Positions 35,706-43,514 of a stretch of 64,000 nt of DNA are shown in pieces (the stretch's first letter is position 1; each line of letters begins with the position of its first letter). Under the pieces are notes generated by a model. The model had not been told where the DNA came from and did no database searches. It saw nothing but the letters and a program-made list of their open reading frames with translations. Position numbers and translations under genes: made by a program. The stretch comes from Pirellulales bacterium (GTDB lineage Bacteria; Planctomycetota; Planctomycetia; Pirellulales; JACPPG01): NCBI GenBank assembly GCA_036499395.1, contig DASYDW010000122.1:62001-126000 (forward strand). The letters run 5' to 3'.

Positions 35706-36623
35706 ATGTCCATGTACCTTCCCACGACCGTTGCGCTAGCGGCTGTTGCGACCATTGGTTACGTCATGGGGCGCCGTTCGCAACCCATGCCCGACTATCA
35801 CGGCGATCGGGCCCGTCGCGAATTGAAACGTGCCAAGGCCGTGGCCTCGCAGTTGGAAGATATTGCCGATCGCGTTCGCAAGAACCTTGCCACGCATCAA
35901 TCGAGCATCGCGAAATTCAAGGATCGCGTCACGGCCATGAGCACGCAGGAAGAGCGCGCCGCCTGGTGCGAACTGTTCCGCGAGGCGGAGAACATGGTAA
36001 AGCCAACACTCGACCTGGCCCAGCAGATCTCGTGCGCTTATGACGAGCTGCGGCAACAAAGCAGCCATCTGATGACATTCACGGAAACCCGCAGCGATCA
36101 ACTGACGGGCGTGAGTAATCGCAAAGCACTGGACGAGACGCTGGAGTCGTCCTTTGCCCTGCTCACGCGTTATGACCAGGGCTTTTCTATCGCCATGTTC
36201 GATATCGACCATTTCAAGCAGGTCAACGACGTGCAAGGGCATGTCTTCGGCGACCAGATCTTGCAAAAGGTGGCTCGAATTCTCGATGACGAGACACGTG
36301 CCACGGACCTCGTGGCCCGTTATGGCGGCGAAGAATTCGTCGTCGTGATGCCGCACACCGACTTGGACGGCGCGTCATGCTTTGCCGAGAAAATTCGCCT
36401 AGCCGTCGCCAACTCGGGTCTCGTCACGCTCAGCGGTGGCGTCGCCTCGGCCAGCCATCAAGACGATCCGAAGACTCTGGTCGCTCGGGCCGACGCGGCG
36501 CTCTACGCCGCCAAGGGGGCCGGCCGCAATCGCGTACACCGCAACACGGGCATCAACGTCGAGGCCTACTACCTCGAAACGCAAGAGATGCCTGCGCTGG
36601 CCACGGTTGAAGCGATTGTCTAA
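35706..36623 (+). CDS. diguanylate cyclase (GGDEF) with membrane anchor and coiled coil
   Basis: A 305-residue c-di-GMP synthase. An N-terminal hydrophobic helix (about 3-22) is followed by a helical, probably coiled-coil region (35-130) and the GGDEF domain (about 132-290). The active site reads RYGGEEF (GGEEF at 207-211); FDIDHFKQVND supplies the metal-binding aspartate. The inhibitory I-site RATD stands exactly five residues before GGEEF, so product feedback is expected. The start is ATG 35706 or 35712 (both in frame). It could oppose the HD-GYP protein encoded at 597, though the two are not linked. Confidence 0.92.
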   Translation: MSMYLPTTVALAAVATIGYVMGRRSQPMPDYHGDRARRELKRAKAVASQLEDIADRVRKNLATHQSSIAKFKDRVTAMSTQEERAAWCELFREAENMVKPTLDLAQQISCAYDELRQQSSHLMTFTETRSDQLTGVSNRKALDETLESSFALLTRYDQGFSIAMFDIDHFKQVNDVQGHVFGDQILQKVARILDDETRATDLVARYGGEEFVVVMPHTDLDGASCFAEKIRLAVANSGLVTLSGGVASASHQDDPKTLVARADAALYAAKGAGRNRVHRNTGINVEAYYLETQEMPALATVEAIV

Positions 36624-36693
36624 AAGCGCACCTGCTGCGACACGACGCAGCATCCAATGCGTATTGCCCGTCACAGGCATCGTCGGCTGTTTA

Positions 36694-37272
36694 TCAATTA
36701 GTCGTGATCGCCAAGATCGTGTACATCGCGATGATCGCCGCGCAGATGCCAGCCGCCATTTCCGCAGTTAGCTTGTCGACATGGCCCTGTTGCCGGCCCA
36801 ACCCAAAGTTTGGGCCGATGCCGTTCCAGAGCCACAGGCCCAGCGCGATGGCGGGAATTCCGAATGCGACCAAGTGCCAGCGCTGCGCGCCGTGCGCGAG
36901 AAGGTCGCCAGCGTCCCCGGCCGCCAGCCACACGCCGCCCGCAAGATAGGCCCCGTTGGCGATGCAGCAAAATCCTGCAAAGAATTTCGCTAGAAACCAG
37001 AATCGTGAGATCGACCGCGGTAGTGCCGCGAACAGTGCCAGCGGTAGCAGAGAACCCCACACACATCCTCCCCACGCCACGGCCAGAAGGTGAGGGTTGG
37101 TCGATAAGTCAGTTCGCGAGAAACCGACGATTGGCAGGACTATACGGCGCACCGTTCCGCCGGTAAGCCAGCCCGTCAGAGCGTGCCCAAACTCATGCAC
37201 GGCCATCATCGCTAGCCATGAGAAGCAGATCGTGTAGGAGATCAAGGTCAGTTGTCGAAATCGCTCGCGCAT
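36694..37272 (-). CDS. M50-like membrane zinc protease
   Basis: A 192-residue membrane protein with about five hydrophobic segments. The first helix carries the zinc motif VHEFGHAL (His26, Glu27, His30), as in site-2-protease-like families. A possible third ligand is in GDAGDLL, but the canonical NxxPxxDG or xDPG is not obvious, so it belongs to a divergent branch. ATG 37270-37272 is likely; a TTG at 37300-37302 overlaps the stop of the upstream gene (TTGA) and would couple translation. It would cleave a membrane protein, or act as a regulator; the substrate is unknown. Confidence 0.72.
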   Translation of the reverse strand: MRERFRQLTLISYTICFSWLAMMAVHEFGHALTGWLTGGTVRRIVLPIVGFSRTDLSTNPHLLAVAWGGCVWGSLLPLALFAALPRSISRFWFLAKFFAGFCCIANGAYLAGGVWLAAGDAGDLLAHGAQRWHLVAFGIPAIALGLWLWNGIGPNFGLGRQQGHVDKLTAEMAAGICAAIIAMYTILAITTN

Positions 37273-37298
37273 ACTCGCCTGCGATCTGCCTGCCGTTC

Positions 37299-37649
37299 TC
37301 AAAACTTCTCTTCGCCGCGTTGCCGTATTGCATCGGGAAAATCGCGATATAAGGCAAACGTTAGATCCGTCGCGAGTGAATTGACTGCCTGGTGCAGCCC
37401 TTCGACGGGACCGGCGCGGCTGGCGACGTGCTTGAACGCAGCGTCCAACTGCGCCAAATCGGTGACCTCGATTGCGATATGAAATTCGCCGAGTTGCGGC
37501 GGACCGAAGCCGAGCTTGCGCCGTGTGATGCGATGGCCGGCGATCAGCTTCTCGTTGCGCAAGCGGCCAAGGTAGGCATCCACACGTTTGCAGAAGGCAA
37601 TGTCACTGGTGCCCGACTTCAGATTGCACCACACGTGATAGATGTCCAT
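37299..37649 (-). CDS. conserved small protein, DUF6614-like
   Basis: A 116-residue cytoplasmic protein starting at ATG 37647-37649 with a G-run ten bases upstream. The sequence IYHVWCNLKSG, CKRVDAYLGRLRN, ITRRKLGFGPPQLGEFHIAI, LDAAFKHVASR and FALYRDFPDAIR resembles a conserved uncharacterised family (DUF6614 as I recall it), with a ferredoxin-like dimeric fold likely from the strand-helix pattern. It directly precedes the M50-like protease gene and may be translationally coupled to it. No catalytic residues can be named. Confidence 0.72.
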   Translation of the reverse strand: MDIYHVWCNLKSGTSDIAFCKRVDAYLGRLRNEKLIAGHRITRRKLGFGPPQLGEFHIAIEVTDLAQLDAAFKHVASRAGPVEGLHQAVNSLATDLTFALYRDFPDAIRQRGEEKF

Positions 37650-37792
37650 CGAGCGTGCCCCCCGTGATCGGAAGAATGCGTTACCGCCATTCGATCCGCG
37701 CACCGTTTGCCGTGCAAGACTCAGTGGGGATTATCGAGGTTCGCGCGGCGAATAAGCAGGGTACCTTATGAATTCCCTTCGTAGCCGCGCAA

Positions 37793-37849
37793 TAAAAAAC
37801 CCGCGGTGCCACGATTCGAAAGCTGCCGAATCAAATCGTGGCCCGCGGG
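37793..37849 (-). terminator. rho-independent terminator of the C26-family gene
   Basis: Long stem CCCGCGG (37800-37806) and CCACGATT (37809-37816) pairing with AATCGTGG (37834-37841) and CCGCGGG (37843-37849). On the minus strand the hairpin is followed by TTTTTT, so it ends transcripts from the gene whose stop is at 37925. Confidence 0.88.
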
Positions 37850-37924
37850 CCGAAGGCGACGCCCAGTCATTCGTACGGGCAGGACGTCCGTGCCCCACCA
37901 ATAGATTTCGTCACCCCCCGAGGG

Positions 37925-38671
37925 TTACGCTGCCATGCGCACCGCAGGAACTTCGCCACCGACGCCCGTGATGAACTCTTCGAAGATGCGTAGGTCTAAC
38001 GCCGAGGCGGAGTCGCTTTCCGGATGAAACTGTGTGCCGAACGCAAACCAATCCGACTGCGTGCTCTCGATCGCTTCGATCACGCCATCCGGGCAACGCG
38101 CCGTGACCTGGAAACCAACGGCCACGTCGTCGATCGCCATGTGGTGGAAACTGTTGACGCGAATCTCGCCTTCCCCATAGACGCGCTCCATCAAACTGCC
38201 AGGAACCACCTCCAGGGCATGCCGATGCGCGGGATCGAGCGGATCCTTGTGCGGCAGTGCGCGGGGCATATCCTCCGGCACGTGCAGGAACAGATTGCCA
38301 CCTTGTGACACGTTGATCAGTTGCACGCCCACGCCAATCCCGAAGACCGGCATCCGGCGGTACGAGATCATATTCATTAAGCGGCGGTCGAAATCTTCAC
38401 GCCGTGTTTCCAGCGTGCGGACCGCCGGGTGGAGCATGAAACCGTCGCGGCGCGGGTCGAGATCGGCACCGCCGACCAACACCATGCCGTCCAACATGTC
38501 GAGGATCCGCTCCAGATCGTCATCCGACGCGAGCGGCGGGATGACGACCGGAACGCCGCCCGAGGCGACAATCGAATCGTAGTAACCAGCGGCCACGTAG
38601 CTGAACGCCGGGGCGTCTTTCTTGGCGGCGCGGAATTCAGCATTCAAACCGATCAATGGCTTCCGTGTCAT
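37925..38671 (-). CDS. peptidase C26 / class I glutamine amidotransferase-like protein lacking the catalytic cysteine
   Basis: A 248-residue protein of the gamma-glutamyl-gamma-aminobutyrate hydrolase (PuuD-like) group. ATG 38669-38671 follows AAGGAG by 7 bases. Fold landmarks: PLIGLNAEF, MLDGMVLVGGADLDPRR (59-75) and FGTQFHPES with His216 and Glu218 of the triad. The nucleophile elbow, normally GICRGxQ, reads GIGVGVQ (111-117): the cysteine is glycine and the arginine is valine. Thus hydrolase activity in the usual form is impossible. It may be a binding or regulatory pseudo-enzyme. It is otherwise intact, with a strong ribosome binding site and terminator, so it does not look like a dying gene. 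Confidence 0.9.
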   Translation of the reverse strand: MTRKPLIGLNAEFRAAKKDAPAFSYVAAGYYDSIVASGGVPVVIPPLASDDDLERILDMLDGMVLVGGADLDPRRDGFMLHPAVRTLETRREDFDRRLMNMISYRRMPVFGIGVGVQLINVSQGGNLFLHVPEDMPRALPHKDPLDPAHRHALEVVPGSLMERVYGEGEIRVNSFHHMAIDDVAVGFQVTARCPDGVIEAIESTQSDWFAFGTQFHPESDSASALDLRIFEEFITGVGGEVPAVRMAA

Positions 38672-39353
38672 ATCAGGCTCCTTCCTGGAGGGCATTTCAC
38701 CCTCGGTGAACATGGTCGGCGAACGACTCTTGCGAGACGCCTCCGGCAAAGTCAGGGAGCGAGCAGAGACAACCCGGGACGACAAACGACGTGTGTCAGC
38801 CACCGAGTCAGCAATGCTGACCGGCGCCAACCGGAGACAGGCGATGCGGGATTCGACTATCATCCTTGATACCACGCGATTGGTTCCTGGGTCGCCCTCG
38901 GCCCATCCTGGGTCGTTGCGAGAGCGATATCCGTATCGTATGGCCTCGAATCATTCGCTGGTCACTCAACCCGAACTAACAGGTGGTGAGTGACACGTGC
39001 TAAGGCCCGTTATAGGCGTGACTGAGTGCCTGGCAAGCAATTCGCTCATTTTGACGTCAGGTGCTTGTGCAGGCACAATATCCGGTGCAAGCACGATGGC
39101 GCTAGCATGCGCGCGTCCACTGGGACGTGGAAAAAAGTCGTTAGGTGTGGCGTACTGTCGCGCGACGTATCTCTCGAATTCGACAGGACTTCCGCTTTCG
39201 AAAAAGTCATCGCGATGCGATCGCGAGATTTCTGCCTGCTAGCAATCGGAAATGCTTGATGCATTGCAACGTGCGTAAGAATACTTTTTGGCGCTCTTGT
39301 GCGATCGACTTACGCTCTTCGCGATGAGAGGACGCGATTAGAGAATACATTCC
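38672..39353. other. 682-base gap without recognisable gene
   Basis: A divergent spacer between the C26-like gene (minus) and the secernin-like gene (plus). Frames in it are short and lack ribosome binding sites. A 10-base direct repeat, TCCTGGGTCG, occurs twice near 38887-38918. I see no terminator, riboswitch or RNA gene, but its length leaves room for a small RNA. Confidence 0.4.
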
Positions 39354-40607
39354 ATGTGTGACACGATGGCCATCGTTGAATCGGATCGGGTCCTGTTTGG
39401 CAAGAACTCGGATCGCGATCCCAACGAAGCGCAACTACTGGAATGGCATCCGCGACGAACGTACGAGCCTGGCGCGCGCCTGCGCTGCACGTACCTGGAA
39501 ATTCCGCAAGCCGCGACGACGCATGCCGTATTGATCAGTCGGCCGTTTTGGATGTGGGGCGCCGAGATCGGCGCCAACGAGCACGGCGTCGTGATCGGCA
39601 ACGAAGCGGTCTTCACGCGGCAGCCTTACGCCAAGATCGGTCTGACCGGAATGGACTTGTTGCGCTTGGCGATCGAGCGTGCGACAACAGCCGAGAGTGC
39701 GGTCGCCACGATCGTCGATCTGATCGCCGAATACGGCCAAGGTGGCGGATGCGGACACGAGAATCGACACTTCACGTACCACAACAGCTTCATCGTGGCC
39801 GACACATGCCGCGCGTTCGTGCTCGAGACCGCGGGCCGGTTGCATGCCGTCGAGGAAATTGTCGGCGCGCGCAGCATCTCGAACGGCTTGACGATTCCCG
39901 GTTTCGCGCGTGCGCATAGCGACACGATCAAAACCCGTGTTTCGGCCTGCCGGCAGCGTCGCGAGCGCACGCAGAACCGCGCCGAAAGGGCCGCTTCGTT
40001 GTCGGATGTGATGGAGATTCTCGGCGATCACGGCGCCGGACATAACCAACCGGTTTATTCCTGGCTGAACGGCGCGATGAGCGCCCCCTGTATGCATGCG
40101 GGGGGTGTCACCGCGGCGTCGCAAACCACGGCCAGTTGGGTTTGTGAGCTTTCGCCCCGGGGGCAATCACACTGGGTCACCGGAACTTCGAGTCCCTGCC
40201 TGGGGCTATTCAAACCGGTGCGAATCGATCAGCCGCTGAATCTCGGTCTCGCGCCCACGGACGTGGCTGATTCCGATTCACTTTGGTGGCGTCACGAGCA
40301 ATTGCATCGCCGTGTGATGCGCGATCCGGGCCGTTTGCGACCGCTATTCATCGGCGAGCGCAATGAATTGGCTTCGGCGTGGATGACCGTGCCACCCGCG
40401 CCGCAGGATGCATTCTCAATTGCGCAGGAATTTCTGGCGCGCGCGACGAGTTTAGTGCAGAAACACCCGGGCCCCGACACTCGCCCCCTGTTTGTGCGGC
40501 GCTATTGGGCAAAGCGCAACCAGTGGGCCGGCCTGAACGTCGACGATTCGAGGACGCAATCCGTAGCACCCCCACGTTCGCTTGCCGAGAGTTTTCGCGC
40601 TGGGTAG
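39354..40607 (+). CDS. secernin-like peptidase family C69 protein
   Basis: A 417-residue N-terminal-nucleophile hydrolase. The protein begins MCDTM; in family C69 the Met is removed and Cys2 becomes the catalytic nucleophile. Supporting features are GKNSDRDPNE (16-25), typical of secernins and dipeptidase A, then WMWGAEIGANEHGV and GNEAVF. The C-terminal half contains WVCELSP and THWVTGTSSP-like sequence (SHWVTGTSSP). No signal peptide is present, so it acts in the cytoplasm, probably as a dipeptidase or amidase. It stands alone; the 40608-40838 spacer after it is featureless. Confidence 0.88.
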   Translation: MCDTMAIVESDRVLFGKNSDRDPNEAQLLEWHPRRTYEPGARLRCTYLEIPQAATTHAVLISRPFWMWGAEIGANEHGVVIGNEAVFTRQPYAKIGLTGMDLLRLAIERATTAESAVATIVDLIAEYGQGGGCGHENRHFTYHNSFIVADTCRAFVLETAGRLHAVEEIVGARSISNGLTIPGFARAHSDTIKTRVSACRQRRERTQNRAERAASLSDVMEILGDHGAGHNQPVYSWLNGAMSAPCMHAGGVTAASQTTASWVCELSPRGQSHWVTGTSSPCLGLFKPVRIDQPLNLGLAPTDVADSDSLWWRHEQLHRRVMRDPGRLRPLFIGERNELASAWMTVPPAPQDAFSIAQEFLARATSLVQKHPGPDTRPLFVRRYWAKRNQWAGLNVDDSRTQSVAPPRSLAESFRAG

Positions 40608-40838
40608 CAATTCCGGGGCAAAAGGGCTAGTCTATTGTGCCCGTCCCAGGCTATGAATCGTTTCGCGGCTACCGTTCGGGCGGCCGCCGTCCGAAGGGGC
40701 TTGATAATCGGGCCGGGCTGCATGAGTTGTGGAACACATTTCGCACCGTCGTCATGCTGCGATGCGTTACGCCGAAGGCGCGAGACTTGAGTTCTGCACA
40801 GCGATAGGCAATTCGATCGATCCCCCGGATGCACAACA

Positions 40839-41102
40839 ATGCCGATTCAACTGACCCCCCGAGAGCGTCAGGTCGTTCGCTTGCTGAGCCTGGGCTGTAC
40901 GGTCCGCGAAGCTGCGCAAGTCCTCAAACTTGCCCCCAGCACCGTGGACAATCATAAAGCCAAGGCCATGTCCAAGCTCGGCACCAATAAGGTGGCCCTG
41001 CTCACGCGAATCGCTATTAAAGAACGCGTGACGAAGTTGACCGATCGCCTCAGCGCGCAAGAGAAGCGCCGCAGCGGCCGTAAAAACGACGGCTGGAACT
41101 AA
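40839..41102 (+). CDS. orphan LuxR-type helix-turn-helix protein
   Basis: An 87-residue protein that is only a GerE/LuxR DNA-binding domain. LTPRERQVVRLLSLGCTVRE (5-24) followed by AAQVLKLAPSTVDNHKAKAM and KLGTNKVALLTRIAI is the four-helix signature, with the usual recognition helix STVDNHKAKAMSKL. There is no receiver, autoinducer or PAS domain, and the C-terminus is a basic tail (EKRRSGRKNDGWN). It may bind DNA constitutively, respond by heterodimerising, or be activated by a separate partner. ATG 40839; the upstream region carries no clear ribosome binding site. Confidence 0.85.
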   Translation: MPIQLTPRERQVVRLLSLGCTVREAAQVLKLAPSTVDNHKAKAMSKLGTNKVALLTRIAIKERVTKLTDRLSAQEKRRSGRKNDGWN

Positions 41103-41220
41103 TCGACCCTCTCGCCGATTTGCCAGACGATAAGGGCATCCGGGCGGCAGGGGGCAGCGTCATGACTGCTGCTTACCTGACGGCCCTCTTTCCTGATTAT
41201 CGCTTACAGGAGTTACAAGG

Positions 41221-41796
41221 ATGAGAAACTTCGCTTGCGCCCTGCTCGTTACCACCGCGATCACGACCGCCCTGCCGACGATCGCCTGCGCCCAGCAGTA
41301 CAAGGTCGATCCCGTTCATTCGTCGGTGGTGTTTCGCGTCAAGCATCTTGGCGTCAGCTATTGCTACGGTCGCTTTGACAAAACGTCGGGCACGTTCCAA
41401 CTGGACGAGCAAAACCCGTCCGCGAGCGCCATTGATGTGGTTGTCGAGTCGGGGAGCGTCGACACGAGCAATACGCAGCGCGACACGCATCTGCGCAATC
41501 CCGATTTCTTCGACGCGGCCAAGTTTCCCACGATTCGGTTTGTCTCGACCAAAGTCAGCAGGCAGGGGACCGGGCCCTACGTTGTCGCGGGCGATCTGAC
41601 GCTGCATGGCGTCACTAAGCCGGTTACGTTGGAAATCGAAGCCACGGGATCTGGCAAGGGGATGATGGGCGAAACGCGCAGTGGGCTGGAGACTGTTTTC
41701 AACATTAATCGCACCGATTTCGGCATGGACAAAATGGTGGGTCCCGTGGCTGACGAAGTGCGACTGATGGTCAGCGTCGAAGGCATTCGGCAGTAG
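41221..41796 (+). CDS. YceI family periplasmic protein
   Basis: A 191-residue exported lipocalin-like protein. Signal peptide 1-24 ends in IACAQ. The mature YceI fold is clear: YKVDPVHSSVVFRVKHLGVS (27-46), SGSVDTSNTQRDTHLRNPDF, FPTIRFVSTKV, GDLTLHGVTKPVTLEIE and FNINRTDFGMDKMVGPVADE. YceI proteins bind isoprenoid or other amphiphilic ligands in the periplasm and respond to base or osmotic stress in some bacteria. ATG 41221 follows CAAGG with AGGAG a little further upstream. It is 36 bases upstream of the YhcH-family gene and may share its transcript. Confidence 0.93.
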   Translation: MRNFACALLVTTAITTALPTIACAQQYKVDPVHSSVVFRVKHLGVSYCYGRFDKTSGTFQLDEQNPSASAIDVVVESGSVDTSNTQRDTHLRNPDFFDAAKFPTIRFVSTKVSRQGTGPYVVAGDLTLHGVTKPVTLEIEATGSGKGMMGETRSGLETVFNINRTDFGMDKMVGPVADEVRLMVSVEGIRQ

Positions 41797-41832
41797 CGAA
41801 TTTCATACACGGCAAGGAGGCTCACGCAGGCC

Positions 41833-42282
41833 ATGGTCTTCGATCAACTCGAGAACGCGGCGCAATACGTCTCGCTGCACCCCCGGCTGGCAAGCGCGTT
41901 CGACTATCTACGCAGCACGAATCCTGCGCAGCTCTCGATCGGCCGGCATGACATTGCGGGGGATGATATCTTTGCCCTGGTGCAAGAATACCGCACCCGA
42001 TCGGACGTCGAGGGCTTTTGGGAATCGCATCGACGCTATATTGATGTGCAATTCGTAGCCAGCGGCGCCGAGCGGATGGGCTACGCCAACATTGAGAAGC
42101 TAGAGGTGCGACAAGCGTACGACGCCGACAAGGACCTGCTGATCTATGACGGACAGGGCGATTTCTTCGTCGTGCCCGCCGGCATGTTCACCATCTTTAA
42201 GCCGCAGGACGCGCACATGCCGTGCCTGAGCCCTGGCGAGCCAACCACGGTTCGCAAAATCGTGATCAAAGTCGCGGTCTAA
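41833..42282 (+). CDS. YhcH/YjgK/YiaL family protein (DUF386)
   Basis: A 149-residue cupin-like protein with no signal peptide. Landmarks are the middle segment EYRTRSDVEGFWESHRRYID followed by VQFVASGAERMG, and FFVVPAGMFTIFKPQDAHMP near the C-terminus, where histidines and glutamates of the metal site lie (EFHR/HRRYID, DAHMP). Relatives YhcH and EbgC/TabA-type proteins act in sialic-acid catabolism or as sugar anomerases/isomerases. Here it lies next to yceI rather than sugar genes; the distant sialate O-acetylesterase at 19695 is the only thematic link. ATG 41833; GGAGG stands 14 bases upstream. Confidence 0.9.
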   Translation: MVFDQLENAAQYVSLHPRLASAFDYLRSTNPAQLSIGRHDIAGDDIFALVQEYRTRSDVEGFWESHRRYIDVQFVASGAERMGYANIEKLEVRQAYDADKDLLIYDGQGDFFVVPAGMFTIFKPQDAHMPCLSPGEPTTVRKIVIKVAV

Positions 42283-42419
42283 CGCCGGTCACGACCTTTC
42301 TTCGCGCCATTTTTGGGCCTGCGCAGCTCGATTCTCTGCGATGGCCTTCTTTGCGCCCCGCAATTCTTGACTGATTGCTACGACGCGATCGCGCCGGGTA
42401 GAAAAAACAAAAATCGTGC

Positions 42420-42864
42420 GTCCGCGCTTCTCAGTAACATTGAATTCGCTGTCGTCGATTTGCTAAACAAAACGTGTCGGCCGACGGCGTGTGTGTGGCG
42501 AATCAAGAAGCACACAATAGGAGGGCAAGCATGCAAGATCCACCGGGCCACTTTGCCTGAGAAGCGCTAGATCTCACCAATCCTCGCTTCTCACCGGCTG
42601 GCCTTGCCGGCCGCGGGTTCAAAGCTGACCCACGAGTGCGTAATTGTGCGTCGCGCGTTTGATCGCTCGAACGATTGACCGCTACCTCCCTCCTGCGGGA
42701 TGTACGGGCCGATCGCCAAGAATGAACATTCGCTGTTCAATTGGCGCCGGCGGATCGACCGACCGGTGCAGCGCGGCGCGTGAACGAACCTCTTGTCCTT
42801 TCACCGCCGAACGAATCGGCCAACCCGCCGCGCCTCACTCCAGGCGCGGCGGGTTTGTTTTTTT
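42420..42864 (+). ncRNA. candidate small RNA ending at an orphan terminator
   Basis: No protein gene is supported in 42283-42864, yet a strong plus-strand terminator sits at its end, 540 bases past the previous stop. The stretch is rich in local stems, for example GAGAAGCG (42561-42568) with CGCTTCTC (42585-42592). It also contains AGGAGGGCAAGC followed by an ATG at 42531 and a 9-codon frame (MQDPPGHFA), which may be a leader peptide. A weak TTGAAT/CTAAAC promoter-like pair lies at 42440-42468. The 5' end is a guess and no RNA family was recognised. Confidence 0.35.
42822..42864 (+). terminator. strong rho-independent terminator
   Basis: Perfect 14-base-pair stem AACCCGCCGCGCCT (42822-42835) with AGGCGCGGCGGGTT (42842-42855), 6-base loop, followed by TTTGTTTTTTT. 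It works on the plus strand only; the minus-strand side has no T run. Its nearest upstream gene on that strand ends at 42282. Confidence 0.92.
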
Positions 42865-43018
42865 GGCGGGCCGCCTGCTGTTCGCAGTTCTCGTGTATTC
42901 AATATGGCGGTAGCAACCGGCGAAAACCGTGCGTAAGTACGACCGAAGCAAAGAACGCATTGCGCGGCAATAAGGCGGGCCAAAATAAGGTGCAGGGGGC
43001 TGTATCGCCTCCGTCACA

Positions 43019-43315
43019 GGTCGTGGCCACTCGATCCGCCAACGCCTCGATCCAGTCGCAACTTCGCGGCCATTCGAGAATTTCTGCTCGCCAGCACGGC
43101 GGGATTGCTTCCGGGCCAAGCGTCGCACCTGCGAGGGCGCCCACGATCGCGCCTGTCGTATCGGTGTCGCCGCCCAAGCAGACGCACTCCTCGACCGCTT
43201 GACGAAAATCATGCGGGTACCGCAGCCAGGCAAAGATCGCTACGGGCGCGGTGCGGTGCCTAACAAACAGCCACGCAGTGACGATCGCAGTTTCATGGCG
43301 TCGCCTCGAGTGAAT
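43019..43315 (-). pseudogene. C-terminal remnant of an ADP-ribosylglycohydrolase
   Basis: The minus-strand frame carries HRTAPVAIFAWLRYPHDFRQ followed by AVEECVCLGGDTDTTGAIVG, ALAGATLGPEAIPPCWRAEI and LEWPRSCDWIEALADRVA. GGDTDT is the C-terminal metal-binding signature of DraG-type ADP-ribosyl-protein hydrolases, and EWPRS is common in planctomycete members. The N-terminal two thirds, about 200 residues with the first metal-binding motif, are absent: upstream on this strand the frame runs into the leader of the divergent lipoprotein gene. The remnant has no ribosome binding site, so I call it a pseudogene. Confidence 0.75.
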
Positions 43316-43514
43316 GCCAGCATTGTTAGACGATTTGTTACGAATCATCTTTGCTGGCCAATTCCGGGCGGTTTATCGCGTGTGGGCCTACGGCTGGCGT
43401 TGCTAGCAGATCGCTCGCCTTGACCCGGTATCCGCACATTGCGATGATCTCCCTCCCGCCTTGGCGACCGGTCGTGGGGATCGGTTGCATGGATGCTTGC
43501 GAGGACCCACACAA

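Noticed and set aside
42531..42560. tmRNA-like reading of the 9-codon frame MQDPPGHFA
   Set aside because: The peptide lacks an ALAA-type end, and no tRNA-like acceptor or T-loop flanks it. I keep the region only as a candidate small RNA.
42313..42570. 85-codon plus-strand frame after the YhcH-family gene
   Set aside because: No ribosome binding site, no recognisable motif, odd composition and overlap with local RNA stems.
42741..43202. 153-codon plus-strand frame antisense to the glycohydrolase remnant
   Set aside because: It runs through the strong terminator and mirrors a recognisable domain on the other strand.
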